The notes under the pieces are model-generated. The model made no database searches. It was not told where the DNA came from and worked only from the letters and a program-made list of their open reading frames with translations. The position numbers were made by a program, and so were the translations under genes. A stretch of 64,000 nucleotides of DNA from Fremontodendron californicum. Its lineage: Eukaryota > Streptophyta > Magnoliopsida > Malvales > Malvaceae. Position 1 is the first letter of the stretch; each line of letters opens with the position of its first letter. This document shows, one piece after another, positions 37,201 to 48,474 of the stretch. The DNA lies in NCBI GenBank assembly GCA_030761205.1, contig JAULJL010000001.1, positions 43,193,645 to 43,257,644 on the forward strand. Direction: 5' to 3'.

Positions 37201-38598
37201 ACTGAGGTGAACCTTCTCCGGGTAAAAATTGAAACTCTGGAAAATGAGCTTCAAGATGAAAAGAGAAGTCATCATGATGCTTTAGCCAGATGTAAGGAAC
37301 TAGAAGAGCATTTGCAAAGGTAAGCATCAAACTCTTTTCATACGATGTAGAATTGCTATAAACTAATTGTTGTGTGATTCCATATTTCCATATGCCAGTG
37401 TATTGACATATAATTATCTCTAACATAATTGTTTTCCATCACTTTTAGGAATGAGAACTGTTCTGTTTGTTCTTCAGCAGCTGATAATGACCTCAAGAGC
37501 AAGCAGGTAAAACTTTTATTTCATCTTGTGTTTCTTAAGATTGGTCTTTCCAGACCCACTTTGAAATCCAATATTACAGTTAACAAATACCGAATACCCG
37601 TGCATTGCTACTTTCACTTTTATTAGGTTGTGATTGAAACTTTTTGCTCATTTATACATTGTTTTTGCTGCTTTAATCTGTTGAATGTGTAGCATAGCAT
37701 AATTCCTTTTAAGTGTACATGGAAATAACATATAATTATAAAAGAAGGCCAATAATAAAAATTTTAAGTGCTTCTCTTGAGGGATCCAATCTTTGGTACC
37801 CCTTGTAGTCTCTAGTTAAAGTCAACCATTGCACCTAATATATTAGGTTGTTCCTTTAATATTATATATTCACCTTAGCCATATATTACACTGGTATAAA
37901 GCAGATTGTTTCTGTCTGAAGGTGACTGCTTAGGATTTAGGCAGGAAAAGTTAACCGCCATTACAACAGAGAACTTAGAACAGATTTGCTGTGCTGCTAA
38001 AGTTAGTGTTGGATATGGTAACGGTCCATGGGAATCACACTAACCAACAAATGTGTCGTCAGTTTGGAAAGTTCTCTGCTGGCATCCTTATTGACAAGGT
38101 TTTCTTATTTGCAACCATGACTTAAAGATTGTTTCTGTTTGATGACAGGAGAAAGAATTAGCAGCTGCAGCGGAGAAACTAGCAGAGTGTCAAGAAACCA
38201 TGTTCCTTCTTGGCAAGCAATTGAAAGCTTTCCGCCCTCAGACAGAAACGATGGGATCACCATACAGCGAGAGGATCCAAAAGGGTGAAGGTTTCCGTGA
38301 GGATGAACCCACTACCAGTGGCGTGAACTTGCAAGATTTAGATCAGGCAGAGATAGACACTGCTGCTTCTGGCAATGCAAGCAGATCAGGTGTAGAGTCC
38401 CCCATGGAGTCATTTAACACGCCATGCAGCCCATCTGATACTGAAGCAATCCTTTTGAGATCACCAATCAACTCAAACAATTCAAATCACAGGTCTAACA
38501 TGTCAAGCTCTTCATCTTCCTCTTCTACGCCAACGCCAGAGAAACAATCGCGAGGCTTTAGCAGATTCTTTTCCTCCAAAGGAAAGAATGGTCATTAA
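34211..38598 (+). CDS. Filament-like plant protein (FPP, DUF869), long coiled coil
   Basis: My splice model joins 34211-34324, 34539-34758, 34862-37319, 37449-37506 and 38149-38598, with GT-AG borders and consistent phase; it encodes 1,099 residues. The start MDRHWPWKKKSSDK is the family's N-terminal WPWKKKS signature. A predicted coiled coil runs from about residue 50 to 300 (LENQVKTYEEQVQSLEEEI onward), including the conserved ALKECMRQIRNLKEEHE block near 147-163. The diagnostic RLRGLVRKKLPGPAALAQMK lies at about 295-314. The middle is acidic, Ser/Asn-rich linker. A second coiled coil precedes the Ser-rich tail, which ends in SKGKNGH. FPPs were first described as partners of the nuclear-envelope protein MAF1, and some members bind microtubules and help target exocytosis during wall patterning; which role applies here is unknown. 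Closest by memory to Arabidopsis FPP4. Symbol withheld. Confidence 0.95.
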
Positions 38599-40283
38599 AC
38601 CTGTAAGCTCTAGGGCATAAAAGTTGATTGAGGAGGCCACTTAATAATAACTAGAAGAACCAAAGTTTAGAAACCTCATACTCCTTATTTGATGCTAGAA
38701 CCGCTTTATTGGGGTTTCTGACATTGGTAGCTGAAGTCTTTTCTTGGGTTTCATTCACATTGTGAAGTGAGGCTTTGGACGTCAAAGTAATTTTGTAAGT
38801 AATGACTGTATATGTTTTTTTTTTTTTTTGGCCTCCCTTCAATTCCCTTTGTAATTTGCCCAAGTGAATGTGACATAGTTCTAAAGCTGTTGAATATATG
38901 TGGCAGTTTCATTAAACCATATACTCTTCATTTATTCATTTCAAGCAACCAAAGAGCAGAGAAGAATTTAAAGATATTTTTGGTTCTGAATTGTATGGTA
39001 TGGTTACTGACAGTCACATATCCTCCAACAAATTTAAGAAAGTGTTTCTGGAAAATAAAAGTTTTTTTTGAATTTTGACAGATTATTTGTAGGTTTAATG
39101 GGCTTTTACTGTAAACCCAAAAGGGGTCGGGCCATCCAGAGATGAGAGAGTACCATTTCAGCCTGTTTCCCTTTTAGCTCCATTTACTCTGATCTTAGAG
39201 TATGGATGAATAATGGGAGAAGCAGTTGTTCTATTATATTTGATGGACTGCAAATTGCATGCAATTTGCAGTACAGATTTTGGTCCTCTCTGTCCTCTTG
39301 GGCTCACACTTCAAGACTCCAGGGTTGATACTTGATATCCCAAAACCTACAATGGGATATCTTAATTTTATCTGTTGTAGTGAGCTCCTATTGAATCATC
39401 GCCATCTGATTTTAAAATGTCAGGATACATATATCTACCCTTTTTCATATATTTTTCTTTAAGCATTTAATATCAGATACATAAAAAAAGGGAAATTTTT
39501 TCCAGAATTTCTCCAACTTATATAATATATATACTATTATATAGTAGGAATAGTTAAGAGTTAAGAAAGCAAACTCATCATTTAACTGGTCAAAGGCTGC
39601 TTTTCTCTGCTCTATTATTGATGGCAAAAACAGGCCCGTAGGCGGCTTGCCTTGACTCCTACAAATGAAAAGCATGCATGCAACAAGTTCATATTGATCA
39701 AACTAGTTTTGTTTGTTACTTTAATTCTAATTATGAAAAACTTGATCCACCAGTTCATATTTTATGTCACGATCAGGGAACCTTGAACTTTGCTGCTTAT
39801 ACACATTAGAGAACTGATTGTTTATCATCCATATACCATATATATATATATATAAATATATATTCTTGGTTTGGGGTAGTTATCAAAGTCAAGTTGCTCA
39901 AGCTGGAAGAAATGACACGCTTTTTCAGAACCCCCCCCCCCCAGTGCATACTGAAATCATGAATGTATATGTCTTGTCTGCTTTATCAATCTTTTGAGCT
40001 GTTCGATATATAGTTAGCACAATCCAATCCAATCCCATCTTTTCATCCCATCCCATCCCATGAATATATATATATATATATATTTATATATATGCATGCT
40101 TGAATTTCTATATTATACGTAGCTGTCTTTTAATTTTCAAATGGATTTTTTCAATGTTATAATAAGTTTGTGTTTTATTATTATTATTATAGAAACAAGT
40201 ACAAAAACGAAACACAGTTGGGGATAATCAAAGAGCAGGCCGGCCGGCAAGGAAATTAGGTCATCCAAAGACAGAATATTATG

Positions 40284-40318
<35 letters not shown>

Positions 40319-40903
40319 TTAAATTAATTTATTAAGGATTAATATTTTGGTTGGAATTCTATAAATATTGTGTTTTATATGATCTCTATCCCCCTTTCTC
40401 CACGTGCTTAATAATGCATTATAAACAAGCAAACTTCAATTTAGTAATGATTTTTTTTTTTAAAGAGAAAGACTTATAATTAGGAGTTTAACGTCGAAGT
40501 TGACCAAAGAGAATTGACTATTGAGTTTCAAGCAATATCTTTTTTTTTTTATATAAAAAAAAAACCCCACGTTATCTCTATTCTCCATGCACATTGTAAA
40601 GGAATAGAGAGTCCAACCAAGATTTGAACTTTTTGAGGTCATGAACTATTTTCTAGTCAAAGGTATTTTCTTATAAAATGCTAGTAATTGATAAGAATAT
40701 GCGATATATATTCAGATAAATCTTTCATCCAATGTTTTCTTTAAATTACTTTTGGCATTTTGGATTTTGAATAATTACCCTTAGCATATAAAATATTATA
40801 TATAGTACTTGTTAAATTAATCACCAAAACCAAGTTATAATATGACGTCCGGTGGTCAGGACTGAAAAGTGAATAATCTTTTTATTTCTATTTGTAAATC
40901 TTT
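38599..40903. other. FPP 3' UTR followed by gene-free DNA
   Basis: The first 200-300 bp are probably FPP 3' UTR. Beyond that I see no gene. A 12-C tract lies at 39931-39942, and (TA)n tracts lie at about 39838-39855, 40064-40082 and 40288-40317. Short frames here (38812-39078, 39445-39675 and others) have no recognisable product. Confidence 0.5.
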
Positions 40904-40912
40904 AAATCTTAA

Positions 40913-41626
40913 TTTTTTTTTTTTTTTGGATAAGTAGATTTTCATATATCCAAGAAAGCAGCAATGCTGCTACATGTTACAAAGCAAGCTTAGCTTAGCT
41001 AAACAAATCAGAAAACCAATGCCATTAGACAAACATGTCTGCATTTAACCTCCAAGAATTACATAAAAACGTATTAACTGAATCTCTTTTAATCTTCCTA
41101 AGATCACTTAACCTGATCGAGATCATGTCTCTCACTTGCTCAGTGAGGTGCTCCTCCTTTTGCTCAGTTGAGTTGAACAAGCGATTATTTCTTTCCTTCC
41201 AAACTAGGTAGATAACTGCGTTCCAGGCAAGCCTCAATATCGTTGTGATTAGAGCTTTACCTCTGAGGTTGACAGAAGCTCATTGAAGCTCTACAGTCCA
41301 ACATGCAACCTGCCTTTTTAACCTACAAAGTACCATCACTCTCTGCCATATATGTTTCGAGTAGGAGCAAGTGAAGAATAGATGATCTCTGGTTTTCCTC
41401 TCTTGTTTGCACAGCAGACATTTATCATCCACGGCCATTCCCCAAGAGATAAGCCTATCCTTTGTGGCCAATCTATTTAGGATTGCCATCCAAGAGAAAA
41501 TAGAATGCCTAGGAATATTAAAATTGCACCATACCAACTTATACCAAGCCACTTTCCCAGCTGAAGGTCTTATCTTATTCCACACTGCTGACACTTGGTA
41601 CTTTCCCTCTGGAAAAGGCCATTTGC
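40913..41626 (-). mobile_element. 5'-truncated L1-type LINE, 3' end with poly-A
   Basis: On the minus strand this encodes the C-terminal part of a LINE reverse-transcriptase polyprotein. The zinc-binding region typical of plant L1 elements is clear (KLVWCNFNIPRHSIFSW, AILNRLATKDRL, CLLCKQERKTRDHLFFTC), followed after a stop and frame change by a WNAVIYLVWKERNNRLF tail. The 3' end reads CTTATCC then a poly-A tail (plus-strand poly-T at about 40913-40928), a common plant LINE terminus. The flanks AAATCTTAA (40904-40912) and AAATCTTAA (41627-41635) form a candidate 9-bp target duplication. The element is a dead 5'-truncated insertion: endonuclease and most of the reverse transcriptase are missing. 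Confidence 0.8.
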
Positions 41627-41635
41627 AAATCTTAA

Positions 41636-43564
41636 GTTTTTGACAAGGAGATAGATATGTAAAAAATCATTCTAAGATATTCATATATATATATATATAT
41701 GAGTAATAGTGGGAGGACTAGGAATCGAAGATTTTAGTTGCTTTTCCAAGTTGTATGGTTGGAAAGCTTTACTATAAAATAAAATAGAAAAGTTTAAAAG
41801 GTGATGGCTAATTGACTATATAGCTGATATATATAAAACTTGGGCAGGTTGAGGCTATGGCTAAATCTCAATTAATAAATAAGAAACACCCACTTATTGT
41901 TGAACCCCCAACATGTCTATACCCTACAGCACAGCCCACCTCCCAACATAAAGTGGCTTTCCTTGCCCTAACACCTAAAATTTTGACTTTGAAAATCTTG
42001 AAAATATTTTTTTTAGAAAGACAATTAAAAACAGTGAAATAACAACATTGAGTGGAGCTGCTGGGAGCAGCCAACATATCAAACAATGTGGCAGAAGATG
42101 AATACCTGTTGGATTTTTTTTTTAGGTTCTAGCACCTATAATAGTTCGGGTTTTTATTTTTTTTTTATATAGTTTTTCTCCCAATTTAATAGTTTGGGTA
42201 TTGAAAAAGATCTCAGCTGTGACTACAATTAGGTCCCTCATCATCTAGAAGAGTATGCAGAAGTTTCTGTATTTGCTATTTCCTTTGAAATCTCTTTTCA
42301 TTTCTTTTCTAGTTTTCTTCTATTTACTTATTGTCTTTAAAATGGAGTTGATTTGATGGCAGAGTCATAATAAATCAGATTGGAAAAGAAAGTTTAGTTT
42401 CAACCATCAAAATTTCTTGTCTGCCAAAACAAAATGAAGGAAATCAAGGATATGATATACATAATCTTGTGATGTGATTTAGGTTTTAGGGGTTTATTTA
42501 TCCACAAGATTTCTCATCATATATATGATTGAATTTTTTTTTTTTTTGTTTTGTTTCAATCACTGCTTTTGTTGCAATTTCGTATTGACTTTTAGTTTAA
42601 TCCGTGGTTTAAAGGTAATTATATATATGATCATCAAGGTTCACTTTTCCATGATTAAAGCAGAGATTAGCTCTCGATTAATCGACTTGTTAATCAAGAC
42701 TTATGGGAAAAGCATTATGCCCTTCAATCATGCAGTAGTATTAGTTAGAATATTTAAACATAATGTGACATTGTAACCACTTGATTTGATGCAATCACAT
42801 GGAGTTCTAGTGATAATAATCCAAACCCTTTTTTATTTTTAGCTTTACCACCAATATACTTATATATGATTATATGATATCATGATTGATTTCACTTTTT
42901 GATACTTATACTTAGTATTGTCTTAATCACAGTACTGAGTTGCTCTTTGCTGTACGTTTCGTCCTTGAAACAAATGACAGCTGCACACTTAAGAATTAAT
43001 TAATTAATTAATATCAACACTTTACTCTCTTTTTATAAATGAAATGGATATGAATTTAAGTTTAATTTAGTAGATTTTTATAGTCATTTTTAAGAGATAA
43101 TTAATATTTAACAGATGTAGAGTTTGAATTTTAGTATACATTCTACAATAATTTTTTTTATCTTTAAATTATGATTTTTTTATAAAATAATAATAATAAA
43201 TGAAATGAATATTGACATATTATGTAAGAAAATTATCCTGAATTTGAAGGATTTTGGACAGGAAAAGATGAGTAAGATATATGACATATTTTATTCGAAG
43301 ATAATAAGATTAAGCATGAATTAAGAGGAAAAAGAAAACATTGAAAAGACATGGAAGAATAAAGAAGTAGAAAAAAAAAAAACAAAATTCACCAACTGTA
43401 ATTTATTACTCATAAGATTCGTTCTAATTACCTTTTTCTAGCTAAAACAGATGCGAAAGGTAATAGCAAATTACAACTGTAATTTATACATGTGAACTTT
43501 GTCTTCATTTAATGAATTTTTTTAAATTCCAAATTAAGCAGAGGCCGATTTAAGGAGGGCAGGG
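41636..43564. other. Gene-free interval between LINE and MULE
   Basis: No gene recognised. A (TA)n tract lies near 41686-41700 and a poly-T tract near 42533-42546. Short frames (41857-42042 +, 41868-42086 -, 42525-42776 +) overlap or are low complexity. Confidence 0.5.
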
Positions 43565-43574
43565 GTTTTGGTCT
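43565..43574. repeat. Left target-site duplication of the MULE
   Basis: GTTTTGGTCT, identical to the right copy at 49266-49275. Nine to eleven bp is the duplication size made by Mutator-like transposases. Confidence 0.9.
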
Positions 43575-44409
43575 GGTTTTTTTATTTAAATATAGTTAAA
43601 AAAAAAAATTCTCCAAAATACCGTTATTTTTAGATTATTTCCCAAAATTCGCTGGATTTAATACTAGCTGGGAAATCGCCACCCCCCATGGCGATTTCCC
43701 AGCGTCAAAAAATATATTTTGGCTAAAAATACTAAGGAAAATCGTCATGGGGGGTGGCGATTTCCCTTGGTGTTTTTTGCAAATTTTGCTAAAAATACCA
43801 AGGGAAATCGCCAACCCCCATGGCGATTTCCCTTGGTATTTTTAGCCAAATTTGCTAAAAAGATGAAGGGAAATCGCCATGGGGGTGGCGATTTCCCTTC
43901 ATGTATATTTTTTTTTTGTAATTTTTGGGAAAATATCAAAAACATGCACAAATAGTAAACTTATTGTGAAATGGTATAATGAATAAAAGTTATTTGAAAA
44001 AGAGAAATAAATAATTAAAAATTATTATAAATGATATTGTAAAGACAAAATTATCCATAATGAAAAAACTTATTTTTCTTTTTTCTTTCATTAAGGAAAT
44101 ATTATTTTTTTTAAATATTAATTGAAAATAAATTTAAAAAATAAAATATTTAATAAATATTTTTTTTAAAATTTAAAATAATAAATAAAAATTAATTTTA
44201 GGCATATTATTTTTATTTTTTAAAATTTTTTAATTAAAAAAAGTAAATAAAAAATTAATTTTTTTTTTAAATTAAAAAGTTTTTTATTTTCAGAATATTT
44301 ATTTTTTAATTAAAAATTAAATTAAAAAATAAAAGAAAAAGGGAAGAGAAGGTTTTTTTATCAAGGATAATTTTGTCTTTACAATATCCTTTATAGAGGT
44401 GCTCATGGG
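43575..44409. repeat. MULE left terminal inverted repeat
   Basis: About 835 bp, matching the right arm in reverse from the outer end to the phrase GAGGTGCTCATGGG at 44396-44409. Four small palindromes built on GGGAAATCGCCA...TGGCGATTTCCC lie at about 43670-43700, 43735-43770, 43799-43836 and 43863-43902, followed by an AT-rich stretch. Apparent small proteins translated from this arm (repeats of NRHGGWRFPLVF) come from the palindromes and are not genes. Confidence 0.85.
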
Positions 44410-44721
44410 CCGGGCCGCGGCCCTTTTTTTTTTCTTTTCTGCCCAGACCCGCCCGTTTAGGCCCGAATCACTGTTCATTGGAATAAAAAAATAATTTTTT
44501 TTTAAATTAAAATTAAATAAAATAATAATATTATTATAAAGGATTAGACTTGCTCACGGGCCGGGCAGGCCCGGCCCGTATTGGGTTGGGCCTGGGCAGG
44601 ATAATTTATGTTCCGGCTCGGCCCGGAACAGTGATTTTTATTATAATATTATTATTTTATTTAATTTTAATTAAAAAATTAAAAAATTATTTTTTTATTC
44701 CAATGAATAGTGATTCGGGCC
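44394..44721. mobile_element. Two hAT-like fragments inside the MULE, opposite orientations
   Basis: 44394-44540 is the inverse of the right half of the 31645-31902 element: TAGAGGTGCTCATGG, then GGGCCGCGGCCC, then CACTGTTCATTGGAATAA. 44545-44721 is a direct copy of the left half and centre (TAGACTTGCTCACGGGCC, then CGGAACAGTG). They meet in an AT-rich middle, suggesting one insertion into or beside another followed by deletion. The outer end of the first fragment coincides with the inner end of the MULE arm. Confidence 0.65.
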
Positions 44722-44734
44722 ATAACTATATCAT

Positions 44735-45590
44735 CAGTTTCAGCTATATTTTCAGTCCATCAAATGCTGCAGAAAATATTGAAACTTGATTCTTTCTGCA
44801 ATGGATAAGACTGATGATATAGGTTTTTAGACAGGTTTCAGCTATTTTCCAGTCCATCAAATGCTGCAGAAAATATTGGAACTTGATTCTTTCTGCAATG
44901 GATAAGACTGATGATATAGGTTTTTAGACAGGTTTCAGCTATATTTCCAGTCCATCAAATGCTGCAGAAAATATTGAAAGTTGATTCTTTCTGCAATGGA
45001 TAAGACTGATGATATAGGTTTTTAGACAGGTTTCAGCTATTTTCCAGTCCATCAAATGCTGCAGAAAATATTGGAACTTGATTCTTTCTGCAATGGATAA
45101 GACTGATGATATAGGTTTTTAGACAGGTTTCAGCTATATTTCCAGTCCATCAAATGCTGCAGAAAATATTGAAAGTTGATTCTTTCTGCAATGGATAAGA
45201 CTGATGATATAGGTTTTTAGACAGGTTTCAGCTATTTTCCAGTCCATCAAATGCTGCAGAAAATATTGGAACTTGATTCTTTCTGCAATGGATAAGACTG
45301 ATGATATAGGTTTTTAGACAGGTTTCAGCTATTTTCCAGTCCATCAAATGCTGCAGAAAATATTGGAACTTGATTCTTTCTGCAATGGATAAGACTGATG
45401 ATATAGGTTTTTAGACAGGTTTCAGCTATTTTCCAGTCCATCAAATGCTGCAGAAAATATTGGAACTTGATTCTTTCTGCAATGGATAAGACTAATGATA
45501 TAGGTTTTTAGACAGGTTTCAGCTATTTTCCAGTCCATCAAATGCTGCAGAAAATATTGAAACTTGATTCTTTCTGCAATGGATGAGAAA
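44735..45590 (+). repeat. Nine-copy 97/98-bp tandem array upstream of the transposase
   Basis: Units begin at CAG(G)TTTCAGCTAT at 44735, 44832, 44929, 45027, 45124, 45222, 45319, 45416 and 45513. Each contains CAAATGCTGCAGAAAATATT and TTCTTTCTGCAATGGATAAG. Two unit types occur. Type A has GCTATATTTCCAG (GCTATATTTTCAG in copy 1), with GAAAGTTG or, in copy 1, GAAACTTG. Type B has GCTATTTTCCAG, with GGAACTTG (GAAACTTG in the last copy). The order is A B A B A B B B B, so a dimer was amplified on the left and a monomer on the right. The array ends about 320 bp before the transposase start and could carry protein-binding or promoter sites; that role is inference. Confidence 0.9.
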
Positions 45591-45908
45591 AATGATGGGA
45601 TTTATCAATCACATTTTGCATTGAATAAGTTATAACTTTTTCAGTCAAATAGTCTTAGGCAGAATATCAGAATCAGATTCCATCCTATACAAAGGATGGG
45701 ATTTGTCATATGGTACAACATAATGAACCATTATAAATTCATAATACTTATGAAGGTTTACAATACCCCTTACAACAGTTTTTCAATCAGATTTTTCCTG
45801 AGTGCTAAAACCTCCTCATTCTCATTCTCGTCCTTCTATATTTCTTCTTTCTTTTGCGGAGTGAAAATACCTACATTCTCATCTTTCTTAGTTTCATTAC
45901 TACACAAC

Positions 45909-48381
45909 ATGAGCAATAGAGTGATCGCATTGGTCTACTATAATGGCCAAATTCATAATACTGATGAAGGTGCTACCTTTGATTGTGAACGTCCAAAAAG
46001 TTTTCGTGTTGAAGACGACGTCACATTAGAGGAACTGAAGATGCAAATTCATACAAAAATTAAAGCTGGAACTAGAAAAAGAGTTTCAGAGGTTAAGTAC
46101 AGGCATCCTCTTTCTATTGGTGAAGGATGTGTCCGATATAGAACATTTCCACTTGAAGATGATGATGATGTCAGATGCATGTTTTATGCTCATGAGACAT
46201 TTGCAAATGTTGGTGTCCTTGAGTTATATGCTGACATAGATGATGTTGACGATGATTGCGGCCCTTCAAATGTTCGCACAACAGAAAACTTTCCCATAGA
46301 AGATTATGATTCTGGGTCGTTCTATGTTCACACTACATACGACGTTCCCACAGAAGAAGTCGTGCCCTTATCTCAAGCTACAACTTTTCAGACTTCATTA
46401 GTCTCACAAACCCTAATTCCTACTACCCTCGAAGATGAGCCAGCTGGTGTTGATCATGTTCGTCCACGTGGAGTCCATGGTGAAGATGTTGGTGAATTTA
46501 GTGAGCAGGAAGAGGATGCTGAATTCGCAAGTGATGACAATACTGATTCTGACCCAGACGTCGTCCCTGCTGAGATCAACACTCATGGAGATATCAACAC
46601 TCATGGAGATATTCCCCCATATCAGGCTGCATCCCATATGCATACACTGGATCTCGAGGCAATGCATGTGCCAGAATTTCCAGAGTATGCTCATACTTGC
46701 ACATCGGGGAGGATTTCACAAGATCATTGCAAGTTAGATTGTAACATGATCTGTTCATGCATTTTGTCATTGGTCCAAGCAAATCCGGAGATTTCCGTTT
46801 CAGTTTTGATCGCTGAGATACGAATCCGGTATGGATACATCACCTCCTACAAGAAAACATGGCAAGCAAAGCAAAAGGCAATTGTTCGAGTATTTGGCGA
46901 TTGGGAAAGATCGTACAATAAGCTACCTAAATGGTTAGGTGCAATGCAACATTTCGTACCTGGTACAATTGTGGAATTGCAAACGGTACCTGCATATCAC
47001 GGTGATCGACTGGTCCAGGGTAAGAGAATATTCCATCGACTATTTTGGACATTTAAGTCGTGCATTGAAGGGTATCCGTATTGTAAACCTATTGTGCAAA
47101 TAGACGGTACTTTCTTATATGGAAAATACAAAGGCACATTATTGTTAGCTATTGCACAAGATGGCAACCGAAACATACTGCCAATTGCCTTTGCCATTGT
47201 GGAGGGTGAGACAACAGAGGCTTGGTCATTCTTTCTCAGTAACTTGCGCAGACACGTGACAAAACAGCCTGGCATTTGCTTGATGTCTGATCGACATGAA
47301 GCCATCAAAGCTGCGATTAGACGCGATGGTGGATGGAATCCTCCACATGCATATTCAGTGTACTGCATTCGACACATTGCAGCGAACTTTATGAAAAAGT
47401 TTAACAATAAGGAATTGCGTCGACAAATTGTTAACATGGGTATGGAATCAAATCATAGTTATTTTATCTCTTATATTTCGTTTAGCATATAAAATAATAT
47501 TGAAATTCACAAGTTTTTTGTTTTAAAATTTATTAGGATACGAGTTGAGGCGACCGAATTTTCATTTCATGTATGACAATCTTCGTGGAGAAAATGCAGA
47601 GGCGGCTAACTGGCTTGATAGGATCCCCAAGGAGAAGTGGGCGCAGTCATATGATCAAGGAAGGCGTTATGGCCATATGACAACCAACCTAGCTGAATCT
47701 ATCAATTCGGTGTTGAAGGGAACGCGTCATCTTCCCATTACTGCTTTAGTGCAATCAACATATTATAGGTTGGCTGCACTTTTTGTTAAGATGGGGAACA
47801 AGCAAATTGCCATGATGGAGGGAGGGCACACATATTGTGAAACAGTCACACAAGCTATGCAAGAAAATCGCAGGAAAGCTAACTCCCACATTGTTCGTAA
47901 TTTTACGCGAGCAAATCAATCTTTTCTGGTTGAAGAGTTAGTTGCTCCACAAGAGGGTGTTTCTGCAATGAAGTACAAAGTCAACCTCAGTGACATGTGG
48001 TGTGATTGTGGAAAGTTTCAAGCACAAAGGTTCCCTTGTTCACATGTAGTTGCTGCCTGTGCACATGTCCATGTAGATTGCATGCAATATGTGGACAAAG
48101 TCTATAGACTGGAAACTATATTGAATGTTTATAGACATGAGTTCGAAGCTGTTGGAAATGAAGGTTACTGGCCTCAATATGATGGTCCAGAAGTGTGTCC
48201 CAATCAAGAAATGCGGAGAAATCCACATGGTCGACCAAAATCAAGTCGTATTCGTAATGAAATGGACCTCAGGGAGAAAGGCCAACCAAAACGTTGTGGA
48301 TTATGCAGAAACGAAGGTCATAACCGTCGAAATTGTCCGCATCGATTTGGCACATTGGGGGAGACTTCGCATCAACAATAA
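45909..48381 (+). CDS. MuDR-type MULE transposase, two exons
   Basis: Cut-and-paste transposase of a Mutator-like element. Model: exons 45909-47439 and 47537-48381 (intron with GTATGG donor and TATTAG acceptor), 791 residues. The frame is open upstream to 45696, but ATG 45909 precedes the conserved VIALVYYNGQIHNTDEG start. Domains: a PB1-like N-terminal region (about 1-100), an acidic linker (about 100-250), a MuDR DNA-binding region (about 270-350), and the MULE catalytic core with putative triad D399 (VQIDGTF), D461 (LMSDRHEA) and E564 (NLAESIN). A SWIM zinc finger follows at C666, C668, C678 and H680, then a CCHC knuckle near the C-terminus at C764, C767, H772 and C777. No stop or frameshift interrupts it and all key residues are kept. 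Overlapping frames are shadows. Confidence 0.92.
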
Positions 48382-48474
48382 ATGAATTACATGTTTTTCT
48401 CAACTTATCATGTACTTTGGATTATAAGGGAAAATGTAATGCAAGTTTTTTTGTTTGTTTTTTGTTTTTGGTTT

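Noticed and set aside
43719..43955. Small proteins with repeated NRHGGWRFPLVF segments on both strands (also 43745-43951, 48855-49121, 48892-49176)
   Set aside because: They translate the palindromes in the MULE arms. They appear on both strands and in both arms, and have no independent gene signals.
45696..45908. N-terminal extension of the transposase from the first ATG at 45696
   Set aside because: The extra 71 residues are Ser/Phe-rich and unlike MULE proteins, and the conserved N-terminal region begins right after ATG 45909, so the extension is treated as leader.
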